Positions 51,986 to 60,260 of a stretch of 64,000 nucleotides of DNA are shown here, one piece after another (position 1 is the first letter of the stretch; each line of letters opens with the position of its first letter). Under the pieces are notes generated by a model, which was not told the origin of the DNA, searched no databases, and saw only the letters and a program-made list of their open reading frames with translations. Position numbers and translations under genes: made by a program. This DNA comes from Isoalcanivorax pacificus W11-5 (GTDB lineage: Bacteria; Pseudomonadota; Gammaproteobacteria; Pseudomonadales; Alcanivoracaceae). The DNA lies in assembly GCF_000299335.2 (NCBI RefSeq), contig NZ_CP004387.1:3240994-3304993 (forward strand). Reading direction: 5' to 3'.

Positions 51986-52857
51986 GCTTCGGTGGTACCG
52001 CCAATACGGGTGGCGCGTACATGCTCTTCAAGTTCGGTAAAGGATGGCCGCTCGGCGCGGTGCAGTGCCTTGCGTCCGAATTCCACCGCCAGTTGCGGCG
52101 CATAGCCGTTCAGGCTGGCGAGCAGTGTGACGCGCACGCACTGCAGCATCTTCACCGCCTCGTTCACCTGCCGGTCGATACGGCTGGCCACCGGATTGAC
52201 GAAGCCATAGGCCAGCAGGATGCCGAGAAACGTGCCGACCAGGGCGTGCGCGATCATGTAGCCCATTTCCTCGACGCCGGCATCGGCGGCCGACAGCGCC
52301 TTCACCACCCCGAGCACCGCCGCGACGATGCCGAACGCCGGCAGTGCATCGCCCACCTTGGCCAGTGCGTCGGAGGGAATATGCGCCTCGTGTTCAAACG
52401 CCTCGATCTCGTGCGTCATCAGTTCGTCGATTTCGATCGGGTCCATGCCGCCGCTGACCATCAGACGCAGGTAATCGGTAATGAAGCCCATGATCATCGG
52501 GTCAGACAGGATTTTCGGGTGCTCGGAAAACAGCAGGCTGTCCTGCGGCTGCTCAATATCACGCTCGATACCCAGCACGCCTTCGCGGCGCATTTTCGAC
52601 AGCAGCTTGTACAGCAGCGCCATCAGTTCCATGTAGGTATCGCGGTCATAGCCGGTGGTGCGCTTGAGCGTGGACGCGGTACGCAATGTCGCCTTGATCG
52701 CCTTGCCGTTGTTGGCGGCGATAAATGCCCCGACCGCCGCACCGCAGATCATCAGTATTTCGGTCGGCTGGTACAGCGGGCCGAGGTGGCCGCCCGCCAG
52801 CGAAAATCCACCGAACACGGAAAGTGCGACGATGATGAAGCCCAGGGGTATCAGCAC
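51982..52857 (-). CDS. motA: Flagellar stator protein MotA
   Basis: A 291-residue four-helix stator subunit (helices near residues 1-20, 30-50, 170-190, 200-222) with the cytoplasmic Arg/Glu-containing loop that contacts FliG. Signature Ala-Phe-Gly-Ile-Val-Ala-Ala-Val-Leu-Gly-Val-Val-Lys near 170-182. First gene of the motA-motB-cheA-cheW-aer-cheR-cheB-mcp-cheY-cheZ run, preceded by a sigma-28 promoter. Confidence 0.96.
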   Translation of the reverse strand: MLIPLGFIIVALSVFGGFSLAGGHLGPLYQPTEILMICGAAVGAFIAANNGKAIKATLRTASTLKRTTGYDRDTYMELMALLYKLLSKMRREGVLGIERDIEQPQDSLLFSEHPKILSDPMIMGFITDYLRLMVSGGMDPIEIDELMTHEIEAFEHEAHIPSDALAKVGDALPAFGIVAAVLGVVKALSAADAGVEEMGYMIAHALVGTFLGILLAYGFVNPVASRIDRQVNEAVKMLQCVRVTLLASLNGYAPQLAVEFGRKALHRAERPSFTELEEHVRATRIGGTTEA

Positions 52858-52898
52858 GAGCGGTATCCTTTACGGCAGCGTGGGTGTCGTTACCGTAT

Positions 52899-52925
52899 CT
52901 ATCGGCACGCCGTGGCGGGGCTTGA
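52899..52925 (-). promoter_or_regulatory. Sigma-28 promoter of motA operon
   Basis: Minus strand TCAAGCCC (52925-52918), 11 bases, GCCGATAG (52906-52899): a good match to the FliA consensus TAAAGTTT-N11-GCCGATAA. It lies 41 bases before the motA ATG. Confidence 0.82.
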
Positions 52926-53042
52926 GGGTCAGCAGGAGAAAAACGCGGAGAAGCGCGGTGCGCAGGAGGCAGGACGGAGCAGCCTGACGGGCAGCAGGGC
53001 GCCATCCTGCGCCCTCCCGATCAGGTCATGCGATGCAGTGGA

Positions 53043-53645
53043 TCAGTTTTGCCAGCTGCGTCCGGCAGACGCCCGCTCCAGCGTCGATCCCGGTGCCGCC
53101 AGGGCAGCCGCTTCGGCACGCATCGCCTGGCGCTTTCGGGTCTTGCCGGCGCGCGAGGGCGGCTGGCAGATGCCGCAGACAAAATCATGGCTCGGGGTGC
53201 GGGCATGGTTGACGAACCGGCCACTGCAACAGGTGCACTGCGACAGTTCGAACATGCCACTTTCAAAGAAACGCACCAGTGTCCAGGCGCGGGTCAGCCC
53301 CAGCACCGGCTCGGCATCGTCCAGCGCCATCTGCTCCAGGTACAGGCGATACGCCTTGACGAAGCCTTCCATGCGCTCGCAGTCCTGCTCTTCCACCAGT
53401 TCGCGGTAAAAGCTGTAGAACAGCGACGAGTGGATATTCGGCAGCCAGGTAATGAACCAGTCGGTGGAAAACGGCAGCATGCCCTTGGGCGGCGACATGC
53501 CACGCAGCTCTTTGTAGAGCTTGATCAGCCGGCCACGGCTGAGTTCGGTTTCCGATTCCAGCACCTGCAAGCGGGCGCCCAGTTCGATCAGCTCGATGGC
53601 CAGTTGCACTTGCCGCATTTCCAGCACGAGGCTTTTATCAGACAT
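53043..53645 (-). CDS. flhC: Flagellar master regulator subunit FlhC
   Basis: A 200-residue subunit of the FlhD4C2 activator, which switches on early (class 2) flagellar operons. The zinc ligands are Cys137, Cys140, Cys157 and Cys160, the same numbering as in E. coli FlhC. Typical sequence includes [10 protein letters not shown] near 61-70. It follows flhD by 13 bases and ends 185 bases before motA. Confidence 0.96.
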   Translation of the reverse strand: MSDKSLVLEMRQVQLAIELIELGARLQVLESETELSRGRLIKLYKELRGMSPPKGMLPFSTDWFITWLPNIHSSLFYSFYRELVEEQDCERMEGFVKAYRLYLEQMALDDAEPVLGLTRAWTLVRFFESGMFELSQCTCCSGRFVNHARTPSHDFVCGICQPPSRAGKTRKRQAMRAEAAALAAPGSTLERASAGRSWQN

Positions 53646-53658
53646 CGCCCTGCGCCCC

Positions 53659-53973
53659 CTATGCGTGCTGATAACTGGCTGACGCCATTAATAGCGCCGC
53701 ATGGGTCTGCGACATTCCCTGCTCCCGCTGGTTGTGCGTCAATTGCCGAAGCTGGTCGGCATCGTCCAGCGACAGGCGGCACAGCAGTTGATTGATGCGC
53801 GCCAGCCGGCCGAGCTGTTTCGCCGACAGCGACAGCAGCAAATCGCCCATGGCCGCATTGATCTTCAGGCGGAACAGCGCCGTGGCGTAATCTTCTTTCA
53901 GCAGGCGCTGCGCCAGCAGCAGGTAGGTCAGGTTAATGTCCTGGATTTCACTGAGCAGGGTATCCGTGATCAT
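53659..53973 (-). CDS. flhD: Flagellar master regulator subunit FlhD
   Basis: A 104-residue partner of FlhC. The stretch [13 protein letters not shown] near residues 11-23 is diagnostic, followed by Ala-Leu-Phe-Arg-Leu-Lys-Ile-Asn and Thr-His-Asn-Gln-Arg. Start ATG 53973 has AAGGAG upstream; the longer frame to 54042 is not family-like. Confidence 0.94.
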   Translation of the reverse strand: MITDTLLSEIQDINLTYLLLAQRLLKEDYATALFRLKINAAMGDLLLSLSAKQLGRLARINQLLCRLSLDDADQLRQLTHNQREQGMSQTHAALLMASASYQHA

Positions 53974-54433
53974 TTCGCGTTTTCTCCTTCGGCAGGCAAG
54001 CGAGCGCCCTGGCCCTGAGGCGCACCCCCGGGCACATTGCATTGCTGACGCCGAAATGGCTTTCTTAAGAGTGAAAAACTGCCATCAGTTCTGATGCAGA
54101 CTGGCGTTTCCCATTCACCATAAGCTGATAAAACCTGTTTGAACCCGACATAGTCGTACTCATGCCTTGTTCTTAGCCCATGGACGCGTACCCATTACCT
54201 ATCCCCCCCCGGGGTTCGCTAAAGGTCACGTCAGCGTGGCTGACACGTCGTCCTGTAACCAACTGTGCCAAAAACAGTTTTCCTTTCTGTTCGCCGCACG
54301 AATGGCGGGAAGCCTGGAAGAGACGGTTTTTGTGAATCAGTTCGCAGTTATGTTGTCGAGATTTTATCGATTTTTCAAGTGATGTTTTCGGGTTATTTAT
54401 GTTTCTAATTCTATTTCCTTAGTTTTCTGCATC
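53974..54433 (-). promoter_or_regulatory. Long AT-rich control region upstream of flhDC
   Basis: This 460-base gap between flhD and the flhB-like gene is much less GC-rich than the coding DNA around it, most clearly at 54320-54430. It has no credible gene; the 71-codon frame at 54167-54382 lacks family resemblance and a ribosome site. A C8G4 tract is at 54203-54214. A long leader with many regulator inputs is usual for flhDC, so this is read as its control region; no single promoter could be picked with confidence. Confidence 0.5.
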
Positions 54434-54724
54434 TTAGCGAGAAAAATCTTCCGCCTGCGCGACCGTTTCCACCCAGCTCAGCAATTCTGCCACCGCGTGA
54501 TAAAGCGGCGGCGGGATCTGTTCGTCGATGTCGACCTGCATTAACAGGCCCACCAGTTCCGGCGTTGACTGCACATAGATGTCGTGCCGCCGCGCCTCCT
54601 CGATGATGCGTTCTGCCAACGGTCCGTAGCCGCTGGCGAGCACGCGCGGTGCCTTGTCCTGCTCACCATAACCGAGTGCAACCGCACTGCGACGGGGTGG
54701 CAGCGACGATGAATCACCGCTCAT
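54434..54724 (-). CDS. FlhB-like cytoplasmic domain protein (FlhX type)
   Basis: A 96-residue protein equal to the C-terminal cytoplasmic part of FlhB: Ala-Val-Ala-Leu-Gly-Tyr, Ala-Pro-Arg-Val-Leu-Ala-Ser-Gly-Tyr-Gly-Pro-Leu-Ala, Ile-Tyr-Val-Gln-Ser-Thr-Pro-Glu-Leu-Val near 49-58, and Ile-Pro-Pro-Pro-Leu-Tyr near 70-75. It lacks the membrane part and the Asn-Pro-Thr-His cleavage site. It overlaps fliK by 11 bases. Such proteins may tune the export switch together with FliK; not proven here. Confidence 0.85.
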   Translation of the reverse strand: MSGDSSSLPPRRSAVALGYGEQDKAPRVLASGYGPLAERIIEEARRHDIYVQSTPELVGLLMQVDIDEQIPPPLYHAVAELLSWVETVAQAEDFSR

Positions 54725-55859
54725 CGCCGGTCGGCTCCCGCTCAGCGTTTTTTACCCGCACCTGCACGGTGTCAAAACCTGCTGCTGCAAGACGCTGGCA
54801 CAGTGATTCCCTGTTCGCTGAAAGCAGCGCCGTCACCTCGTCACGCTCGCACAGCAATGTCATCAGCAGATGCCCGCGCGCCAGTTGCAGGCTGCCGTGC
54901 AGGTGCCCCAGTTGCGCGTGGGACAACGTCAGGGACACCTGCCAGCGACAAGCATCGGGATCCTCCGGCTCGTGCTTCGGCACGTCCGGGTCCTGTTCCT
55001 GCGCCGGCATCTCATCCGGCAACACCGGCAGCCATGTCAGCGACAACGACATGAACAGGCCGGTCCACACATCGCCTTGCCAGTGCACCACCGGCGTGGT
55101 CAGCACTTCCAGTTGATGTCGCACCAGTGCCTGCAGGGTGTCATTGATGGTTGCGGCGCTGGCTGCTGCGTTCTGCGGTGCGGGTTCTGCCATCCTGTCG
55201 TGTGCGGGCATGCGCATGGCGAAATCAGTGAACTGATTTTTTTTGTCTGGCGCCGACAGCGATATCGCCTGTGTGTCTGTACGCTGAAACGTCTGCAGGC
55301 CCTCGTCCTGCAACAGCCGCTGTGACAGCACCGGACGCGTGAGTTGCATTTGCGGTTCGCGCGCCAGCGCCGCGAGCGGCAGCTCACCACGGTGCCAGCG
55401 CGCCAGGTGCGCCTGATAGAACAGGCCACTGTGTTCGATGCTCGCGCGCAGCTGTTGCGTCAGTGCTGTGACCAGTTCGTCCTGCGCCAGTGATGCATTC
55501 AGGGGTGACACACTCGACAACGGCGCCGCCGGCCGGATCGCCGACGGCGGTGCAGGAAATCGTGACAGCACATCGGCGATGGCTTTCGCTGCCACGCTGA
55601 AATGCGTGCGCGCTGACGTTGCCGCCACCGTTGGCGGCGATGGCGCGGGCGCCGGCGCATTCTGTGCAGGGCCACGCGCCAGATCTATCAGCGGCGGCGC
55701 ACGCGGGTCCAGCCGCGAATCACTGCGCAGCGCCGGCAGCGCATCACCGGGATGCAGCGGACGCACCGGTTCATTGAGCGCCTGGTTCAGTGGCACTTCG
55801 ACACGCCGGCCCAGCACCTGATGCAACAGGGTGTCGAGGATCGGCGTGATGCCACTCAT
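54714..55859 (-). CDS. fliK: Flagellar hook-length control protein FliK-like
   Basis: A 381-residue protein with a long low-complexity Ala/Pro/Ser-rich N-terminal ruler region (about residues 1-240) and a compact C-terminal domain with Leu-His-Gly-Ser-Leu-Gln-Leu-Ala-Arg-Gly-His-Leu near 325-336 and Leu-Ala-Ala-Ala-Gly-Phe-Asp-Thr-Val-Gln-Val near 357-367, as in FliK C-terminal domains. Sequence conservation is weak, as usual. It overlaps fliT and the flhB-like gene, consistent with hook-length control acting through FlhB. Confidence 0.75.
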   Translation of the reverse strand: MSGITPILDTLLHQVLGRRVEVPLNQALNEPVRPLHPGDALPALRSDSRLDPRAPPLIDLARGPAQNAPAPAPSPPTVAATSARTHFSVAAKAIADVLSRFPAPPSAIRPAAPLSSVSPLNASLAQDELVTALTQQLRASIEHSGLFYQAHLARWHRGELPLAALAREPQMQLTRPVLSQRLLQDEGLQTFQRTDTQAISLSAPDKKNQFTDFAMRMPAHDRMAEPAPQNAAASAATINDTLQALVRHQLEVLTTPVVHWQGDVWTGLFMSLSLTWLPVLPDEMPAQEQDPDVPKHEPEDPDACRWQVSLTLSHAQLGHLHGSLQLARGHLLMTLLCERDEVTALLSANRESLCQRLAAAGFDTVQVRVKNAEREPTGDER

Positions 55860-56266
55860 GGTTTGTCCGGATCAAACAGCGGATGTATATCAACCGGCAG
55901 CGGGCGGCGCGGGCGGTAGGCGCGGCCCAGTTCACGCTGGCGCATGCTGGTGCCCAGCAACTGGCCCAGTTCGTCACGGCGCGCCGTCAGGCAGGCGCGC
56001 ACTTCTCTTTCGTTCTCCAGCATGCGCGCCAACAGTACCGCCTTGCGCTCCACGGCATCCAGCGGCAAGGCCACGCTTTGCTCGTGCCGGGCCAGCCATT
56101 CCACTTCCATCACGTAGCGTGTCTGTTCGTCCACCAGTGCGTCCCAGTCCTGCGCGCGCGCGCTGGCGAGCATCCGCAGGCTGCGTGTCAGCAACAGTTC
56201 ATACGCCACCAGAACGCGTTCTGGTGAAACCGCTTTGCCGTCCCTGGCGTCGGTGGCATCAGTCAT
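55856..56266 (-). CDS. fliT: Flagellar chaperone FliT-like
   Basis: A 136-residue, mostly helical protein. The core Tyr-Glu-Leu-Leu-Leu-Thr-Arg-Ser-Leu-Arg-Met-Leu-Ala and Trp-Asp-Ala-Leu-Val-Asp-Glu-Gln resembles FliT, the export chaperone of the cap protein FliD, which in enteric bacteria also restrains FlhDC. ATG 56266 overlaps the fliS stop by 8 bases. Position after fliD-fliS supports the call more than sequence does. Confidence 0.78.
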   Translation of the reverse strand: MTDATDARDGKAVSPERVLVAYELLLTRSLRMLASARAQDWDALVDEQTRYVMEVEWLARHEQSVALPLDAVERKAVLLARMLENEREVRACLTARRDELGQLLGTSMRQRELGRAYRPRRPLPVDIHPLFDPDKP

Positions 56267-56687
56267 GCACGGCTCCTTGGCTGCGCGGGTCGATCTGCCG
56301 CCAGGCAGAGCCGATGTCATCGAGCAACCGTGCCGCTTCGTCCAGCCGTGCTTCGTCGTTATGCAGGTTGGCGACCAGCAACTGGCGGCTGATGTACTGA
56401 TACAGCCAGCCCAGCCGCTCGGAGAGTTCTCCGCCACGTTCACGATCCAGCGCCGCCAGCAGACCGTTGTTGATGATGTCCAGCGCCTTCGAGATCGACT
56501 CGCCCTTGCCACTGGCATTGCCCTGTCGCATATGCAGGCGCGCGGTGCCGAGTGCGGCGGCCACGCCATCAAACAGCATGGTGATCAACTGGTGCGGGCT
56601 GGCGGACATCACACCGCTTTCCACACCGACCCGGGCGTAGGCGCCAGCGCCCCTGCCGCGTGACGAGGTGCCTCTGGTGGCATTCAT
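56259..56687 (-). CDS. fliS: Flagellin export chaperone FliS
   Basis: A 142-residue four-helix chaperone that keeps flagellin unfolded for export. Characteristic residues: Tyr17-Ala-Arg-Val, Pro-His-Gln-Leu-Ile-Thr-Met-Leu-Phe-Asp-Gly near 31-41, and Leu-Tyr-Gln-Tyr-Ile-Ser-Arg-Gln-Leu near 94-102. It follows fliD by 41 bases. Confidence 0.95.
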   Translation of the reverse strand: MNATRGTSSRGRGAGAYARVGVESGVMSASPHQLITMLFDGVAAALGTARLHMRQGNASGKGESISKALDIINNGLLAALDRERGGELSERLGWLYQYISRQLLVANLHNDEARLDEAARLLDDIGSAWRQIDPRSQGAVHD

Positions 56688-56728
56688 GGTCCGGTTTCTC
56701 CCCTGTGTTGCCGGTGCTGACCGGCGCG

Positions 56729-58081
56729 TTATTTACGCCCAAGCTGAGAGTTCATCATGTCGAACTGCTGGGTCAGGTAACTGCTGACCGAGTTCATCTG
56801 CGCCACCATGCTGTCCAGCCGCGCGAATTGCGTGCGATACCGCGCGATGGTGGCATCGATGCGTTCTTCCGTGCGCTGATACTGGCGCTCCAGGCCGGCA
56901 ATGCTGGTATCCAGCCCGTTGGTGGCCGTATCGATCAGACCGTTGTCGCGCAGCATGTCCTCGATCGTGTCATGCAGGGTATCGGCCAGCCCGTCCTGCT
57001 TGCCGGCACCGGCGAACAGCCGGGACAGGCCGGACAGATTGTCGCTGACCACTTCCTTGAGATCGTCTTCGTCGATTTTCAGCGTGCCATCGAGTTGCAG
57101 CGAGATGCCGGCATCCGACAGCAACGTCAGGTCACCGCCCTCGACACCGGCGCTGAGCACGCCGCGCAATTGCGACTGCACGGTGCGCAGGGTGCTGTTG
57201 CCGAGCAGTTCGCCGGCATCGCCGGTGCTGGCATCGAAACGCGTCAGGCTGGTCATGCTCTTCTGCAACGCGTTATAGGCGTTGACGAAATCCTTCACCG
57301 CCTTTTCCACCGCCGGGGTGTTGCGGGAAATCTCCAGCGTGGCGCTGCCCGCTTCCGACAGCGTCAGCGCGACACCCTCGATGGCGTCCTCGACCACATT
57401 GCCCTGGCTCTGGATACTGATGCCGTTGATGGTCATCGAGGCGTTACGGGCCTGTACTTCCGTGGCCGCATCCAGCGACAGGGCGCTACCGAGATCGCCA
57501 TTGAACTGGATATCGGTCACCGCCGCCTGTTCGCCGCTCTGCTCCGATGCCAGCACCAGCCGCCAGGGCGTGTCGCCGCCGTCATTCACCAGCGACGCCT
57601 GCACGCCCTTGCCGGCGTCATTGATGGCGTCACGAATATCTTCCAGCGAGCTGTCATCAGCGTCGATATCGACACTGAACGTGTCACCGTTGCCGAGCGT
57701 AAAGCTGACACTGCCGCCACCGAGCCAGGCTTCTTCATCAGTGATGCCTGCGGTGGCGATGCTGTAACCCTGCGCCAGATGATGGACTTCGATCTGGTAG
57801 GTGCCCAGCGCGGCACCGTCCTGGCTGGACGCGGTCAACGCGTCACCGGTCAGGCGTTGTGTCACGGTACGGAACTGTTCCGGCTCCTTCAGCTTGGCAG
57901 CCGCCTCCTGGAACTGCGAGAGCGCACTCTCGAGTTTGCCGAACGCGGAAATCTTCGCTTCGTAGCTCTGGCGTTGCTGGGCAATCGGGTTCAACTTCTG
58001 CCGTTCCGCCGTGGCGAGTTGATCCAGCAACCCGTTCAGTTCCAGCCCGGAGCCGATGCCCAGTGCAGATATTGAGGCCAT
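56729..58081 (-). CDS. fliD: Flagellar filament cap protein FliD
   Basis: A 450-residue capping protein. The N-terminus Ile-Ser-Ala-Leu-Gly-Ile-Gly-Ser-Gly-Leu-Glu near residues 3-13 and a C-terminal coiled coil (Gln-Phe-Ala-Arg-Leu-Asp-Ser-Met-Val-Ala-Gln-Met-Asn-Ser, near 420-433) are the conserved D0 parts; the middle is variable. ATG 58081 has AAGGA upstream; the 25-codon extension is upstream leader. It is led by a sigma-28 promoter at 58173-58200. Confidence 0.96.
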   Translation of the reverse strand: MASISALGIGSGLELNGLLDQLATAERQKLNPIAQQRQSYEAKISAFGKLESALSQFQEAAAKLKEPEQFRTVTQRLTGDALTASSQDGAALGTYQIEVHHLAQGYSIATAGITDEEAWLGGGSVSFTLGNGDTFSVDIDADDSSLEDIRDAINDAGKGVQASLVNDGGDTPWRLVLASEQSGEQAAVTDIQFNGDLGSALSLDAATEVQARNASMTINGISIQSQGNVVEDAIEGVALTLSEAGSATLEISRNTPAVEKAVKDFVNAYNALQKSMTSLTRFDASTGDAGELLGNSTLRTVQSQLRGVLSAGVEGGDLTLLSDAGISLQLDGTLKIDEDDLKEVVSDNLSGLSRLFAGAGKQDGLADTLHDTIEDMLRDNGLIDTATNGLDTSIAGLERQYQRTEERIDATIARYRTQFARLDSMVAQMNSVSSYLTQQFDMMNSQLGRK

Positions 58082-58172
58082 GTCCTGTCCTTCATCCATC
58101 GCAGTTGTATTGTGACGTGAGGCGGCACCGGGCGAGCTGTCGATAAGGCACACCACACACCGCTATTTCGGG

Positions 58173-58200
58173 CTATCGGCAGGGGCAGGCAGGAACTTTA
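58173..58200 (-). promoter_or_regulatory. Sigma-28 promoter of fliD operon
   Basis: Minus strand TAAAGTTC (58200-58193), 12 bases, GCCGATAG (58180-58173). Near-consensus FliA boxes with a spacer one base longer than usual, 91 bases before the fliD ATG. Confidence 0.82.
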
Positions 58201-58226
58201 GCGGGCCGTTGAAAAACAGCCTGTGC
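58199..58226 (+). repeat. Solitary copy of the 28-bp end of the 63140 repeat element
   Basis: Bases 58199-58226 match 63140-63167 at 25 of 28 positions, including 19 identical bases in a row (GTTGAAAAACAGCCTGTGC). It touches the -35 box of the fliD promoter. Confidence 0.75.
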
Positions 58227-58283
58227 CGGCAGGCGCGGCCAGCGATGGAATTTCTGTGTGCCGTTGGCGGCTTGCGCCGCCGG

Positions 58284-59993
58284 TCACGCCGTCCCCGGAT
58301 GACTGTCCTGGGCTGGCATCGCGTATTCCGGTACCGCGCGGGGTTCGCCGAGACGGGCCAGCGTACGGCCGCGCAATACCTCCCCCGTGCCGGCGTCCGG
58401 CGCTTCGTTCCCGGCCGTGAGCTGGACCGCCATCGGCCGGCCAGTGATGTCCAGCCGCAGCACCCGGGCCAGCTGGCCCTCTGCGTAGCGCACCAGTGTC
58501 CCCACCGGCAGCGTGCCGAAATGCCGGATGTAATCCTGGACGCAGCGGCCATCAAACTGCTGTGGCGCGTCCAGCAAGTGCCGGTAAACCGTGTCGATGC
58601 CGCGCGCCGGACGATCTGCACGCGGATGGCTCATGGCATCCACCACATCCACCACCGCCGCCAGCCGGGCCAGCGCCGGCAATGCCTCCCCGGACAACCC
58701 GGCCGGGTAGCCACTGCCGTCGAGCCGCTCGTTGATACGCCGCACCACCGCGTCGATCACCGGCGCAGTGAGCCAGCCGCAGCCGGCCAGCGGCACGTCC
58801 AGTGCGGCGACGTGCGTGGCCAGGGTACTGAACTGTGCCGGGGTGATGACGTCCGCCTCGCGCACCGCATCCGGCAGCAATGCCTTGCCAAGATCGTGCA
58901 CCAGCGCAGCGGCCGCCACGGCCTTGCACAGCCGGCGCGGGATGTCCCTGGCCAGGCAGATATCCAGCAACATCACCGCCACGCTGATGCAGTGCCGCAC
59001 CAGCGCCGGTTCACGATGCAGGCAATGGCTGGCGAACAGCAATGCTTCCCGATCTTCGTCGTGCAGCGTCAGCAGGATCTCCGCCTGCCGCGACAACGGG
59101 CCGGGTTCAATCACACCCCCTTCGCGCAGCAGCAGGATCTGACTGTCGAGATACGCGGCGATCCGCGCCAGCCTGGAATACTGTGGCACCCGCGCTGCCG
59201 CACGCACCTCTGTGCCGGCGGCCGGTTCCGGTGCGTCCTGCCGGAACAGCGGTGACGCCACCAGCAATGTCTGGTTGCCGCCGCTGCCGCGCGCAGCTTC
59301 GCGTTCGATTTCGCGCACGTAGTACCAGAGCTGACGTTCCTGCTCCGTACTGCAGGCGACAAAGGAAAACCCCTGGCTGACCAGTCCACGCGACACATCG
59401 GCACGCTGATAGCGCGCCAGGGCGTCCAGCACCAGCCGCGAGCCGTTCGGAAAACTGAGGGTCAGTTCCAGCGGCGTCCCCTCGCCCAGTATGGACAGGT
59501 TGCCGGCGGCAAATTCCACCAGACAGCCCTGCACCGACAGATCACGCAACCAGCCTTCGGCCCGGACCGCCTCACGCCGCGCCAGCACCGGCACTCGCAT
59601 GCCCAGGCCAAGCGTGGCGCGAAACGTGTCGCGCCGCTGCAGCCAGTCCACCCATTGCGGATAGGGGCCGCGCCAGAGCAGGCTGCCGTGCCCGGCATCC
59701 ACCGGCCCGGCCGCACTCAGTGGCGCGGTGCGCAGCTGCCCGCCGTTGTACTGCCCCAGCAGCATGCAGGCTTCACCGCCCGCGAGCGGCGCCAGCAGTT
59801 CCGGTACGGCAGACAGGTCCAGCAACACGCCCTCTTCCGCAGACACCGCCTGCACCAGTACCGGAACCGCCTCGCCCGGCTGATCCGCCCATACCAGCCG
59901 CGCGCCCCCGGCCTGCAGCAACGTATCCAGCAGCGGCTGCATCTGCGCCGGCTGATCAATGCGACGGTACTGCGCCTGCCCGTCTGTCGTCAT
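58284..59993 (-). CDS. YcgR-like PilZ domain fused to an HD-GYP domain
   Basis: A 569-residue cyclic-di-GMP protein. Residues about 1-110 resemble the YcgR N-terminal (PilZN) domain. PilZ follows, with Arg120-Arg-Asp-Thr-Phe-Arg125 and Asp151-x-Ser-x-x-Gly156, the two c-di-GMP-binding motifs. The C-terminal HD-GYP domain has His366-Asp367-Leu-Gly-Lys and Gly-Ser-Gly428-Tyr-Pro430. However, the two His that precede the conserved Glu in the usual His-His-Glu-x-x-Asp-Gly-x-Gly-Tyr-Pro are Ile-Asn here, so metal binding and hydrolysis may be impaired. It is divergent from fliC with its own sigma-28 promoter, so it is a late flagellar gene; a brake-type role like YcgR is inferred. Confidence 0.88.
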   Translation of the reverse strand: MTTDGQAQYRRIDQPAQMQPLLDTLLQAGGARLVWADQPGEAVPVLVQAVSAEEGVLLDLSAVPELLAPLAGGEACMLLGQYNGGQLRTAPLSAAGPVDAGHGSLLWRGPYPQWVDWLQRRDTFRATLGLGMRVPVLARREAVRAEGWLRDLSVQGCLVEFAAGNLSILGEGTPLELTLSFPNGSRLVLDALARYQRADVSRGLVSQGFSFVACSTEQERQLWYYVREIEREAARGSGGNQTLLVASPLFRQDAPEPAAGTEVRAAARVPQYSRLARIAAYLDSQILLLREGGVIEPGPLSRQAEILLTLHDEDREALLFASHCLHREPALVRHCISVAVMLLDICLARDIPRRLCKAVAAAALVHDLGKALLPDAVREADVITPAQFSTLATHVAALDVPLAGCGWLTAPVIDAVVRRINERLDGSGYPAGLSGEALPALARLAAVVDVVDAMSHPRADRPARGIDTVYRHLLDAPQQFDGRCVQDYIRHFGTLPVGTLVRYAEGQLARVLRLDITGRPMAVQLTAGNEAPDAGTGEVLRGRTLARLGEPRAVPEYAMPAQDSHPGTA

Positions 59994-60076
59994 ATGCCCC
60001 CCGGATAGCCTTTCAGACGGCACGGTACAGGCCCGACGCCGCCGGCCTTATTACGCTTGTTACTTCCTTATGGTGG

Positions 60077-60103
60077 CTATCGGCAGGCCGTCTGCAGACT
60101 TTA
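60077..60103 (-). promoter_or_regulatory. Sigma-28 promoter of the PilZ/HD-GYP gene
   Basis: Minus strand TAAAGTCT (60103-60096), 11 bases, GCCGATAG (60084-60077). Strong FliA match, 84 bases before the ATG. Confidence 0.88.
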
Positions 60104-60143
60104 GCGACCGCGCAGACGCCGCAAAAACTTTTCACGGCAACCC

Positions 60144-60170
60144 TAAAGCGCACACTCCGACCGCCGAAAG
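60144..60170 (+). promoter_or_regulatory. Sigma-28 promoter of fliC
   Basis: TAAAGCGC (60144-60151), 11 bases, GCCGAAAG (60163-60170), 91 bases before the fliC ATG. It is divergent to the PilZ/HD-GYP promoter, with 40 bases between their -35 boxes. Confidence 0.85.
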
Positions 60171-60260
60171 AGTGGATAACGGCCCGCGAGAAACCGGACC
60201 GGCAGGGGCGCGGCCCACCGCAGCGCCCGACCTCTTGGTGAACAGGAAAGGACACAGTCT

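Noticed and set aside
54203-54214. C8G4 tract as a phase-variation switch
   Set aside because: It is too short and not placed in a gene or a recognisable promoter spacer; no support beyond the run itself.
54167-54382. 71-codon frame upstream of flhDC
   Set aside because: No family resemblance, no ribosome site, and it lies in an AT-rich control region.
58266-58281. GGCGGC-TTGC-GCCGCC hairpin beyond the PilZ/HD-GYP stop as terminator
   Set aside because: No T-run on the minus strand; not called.
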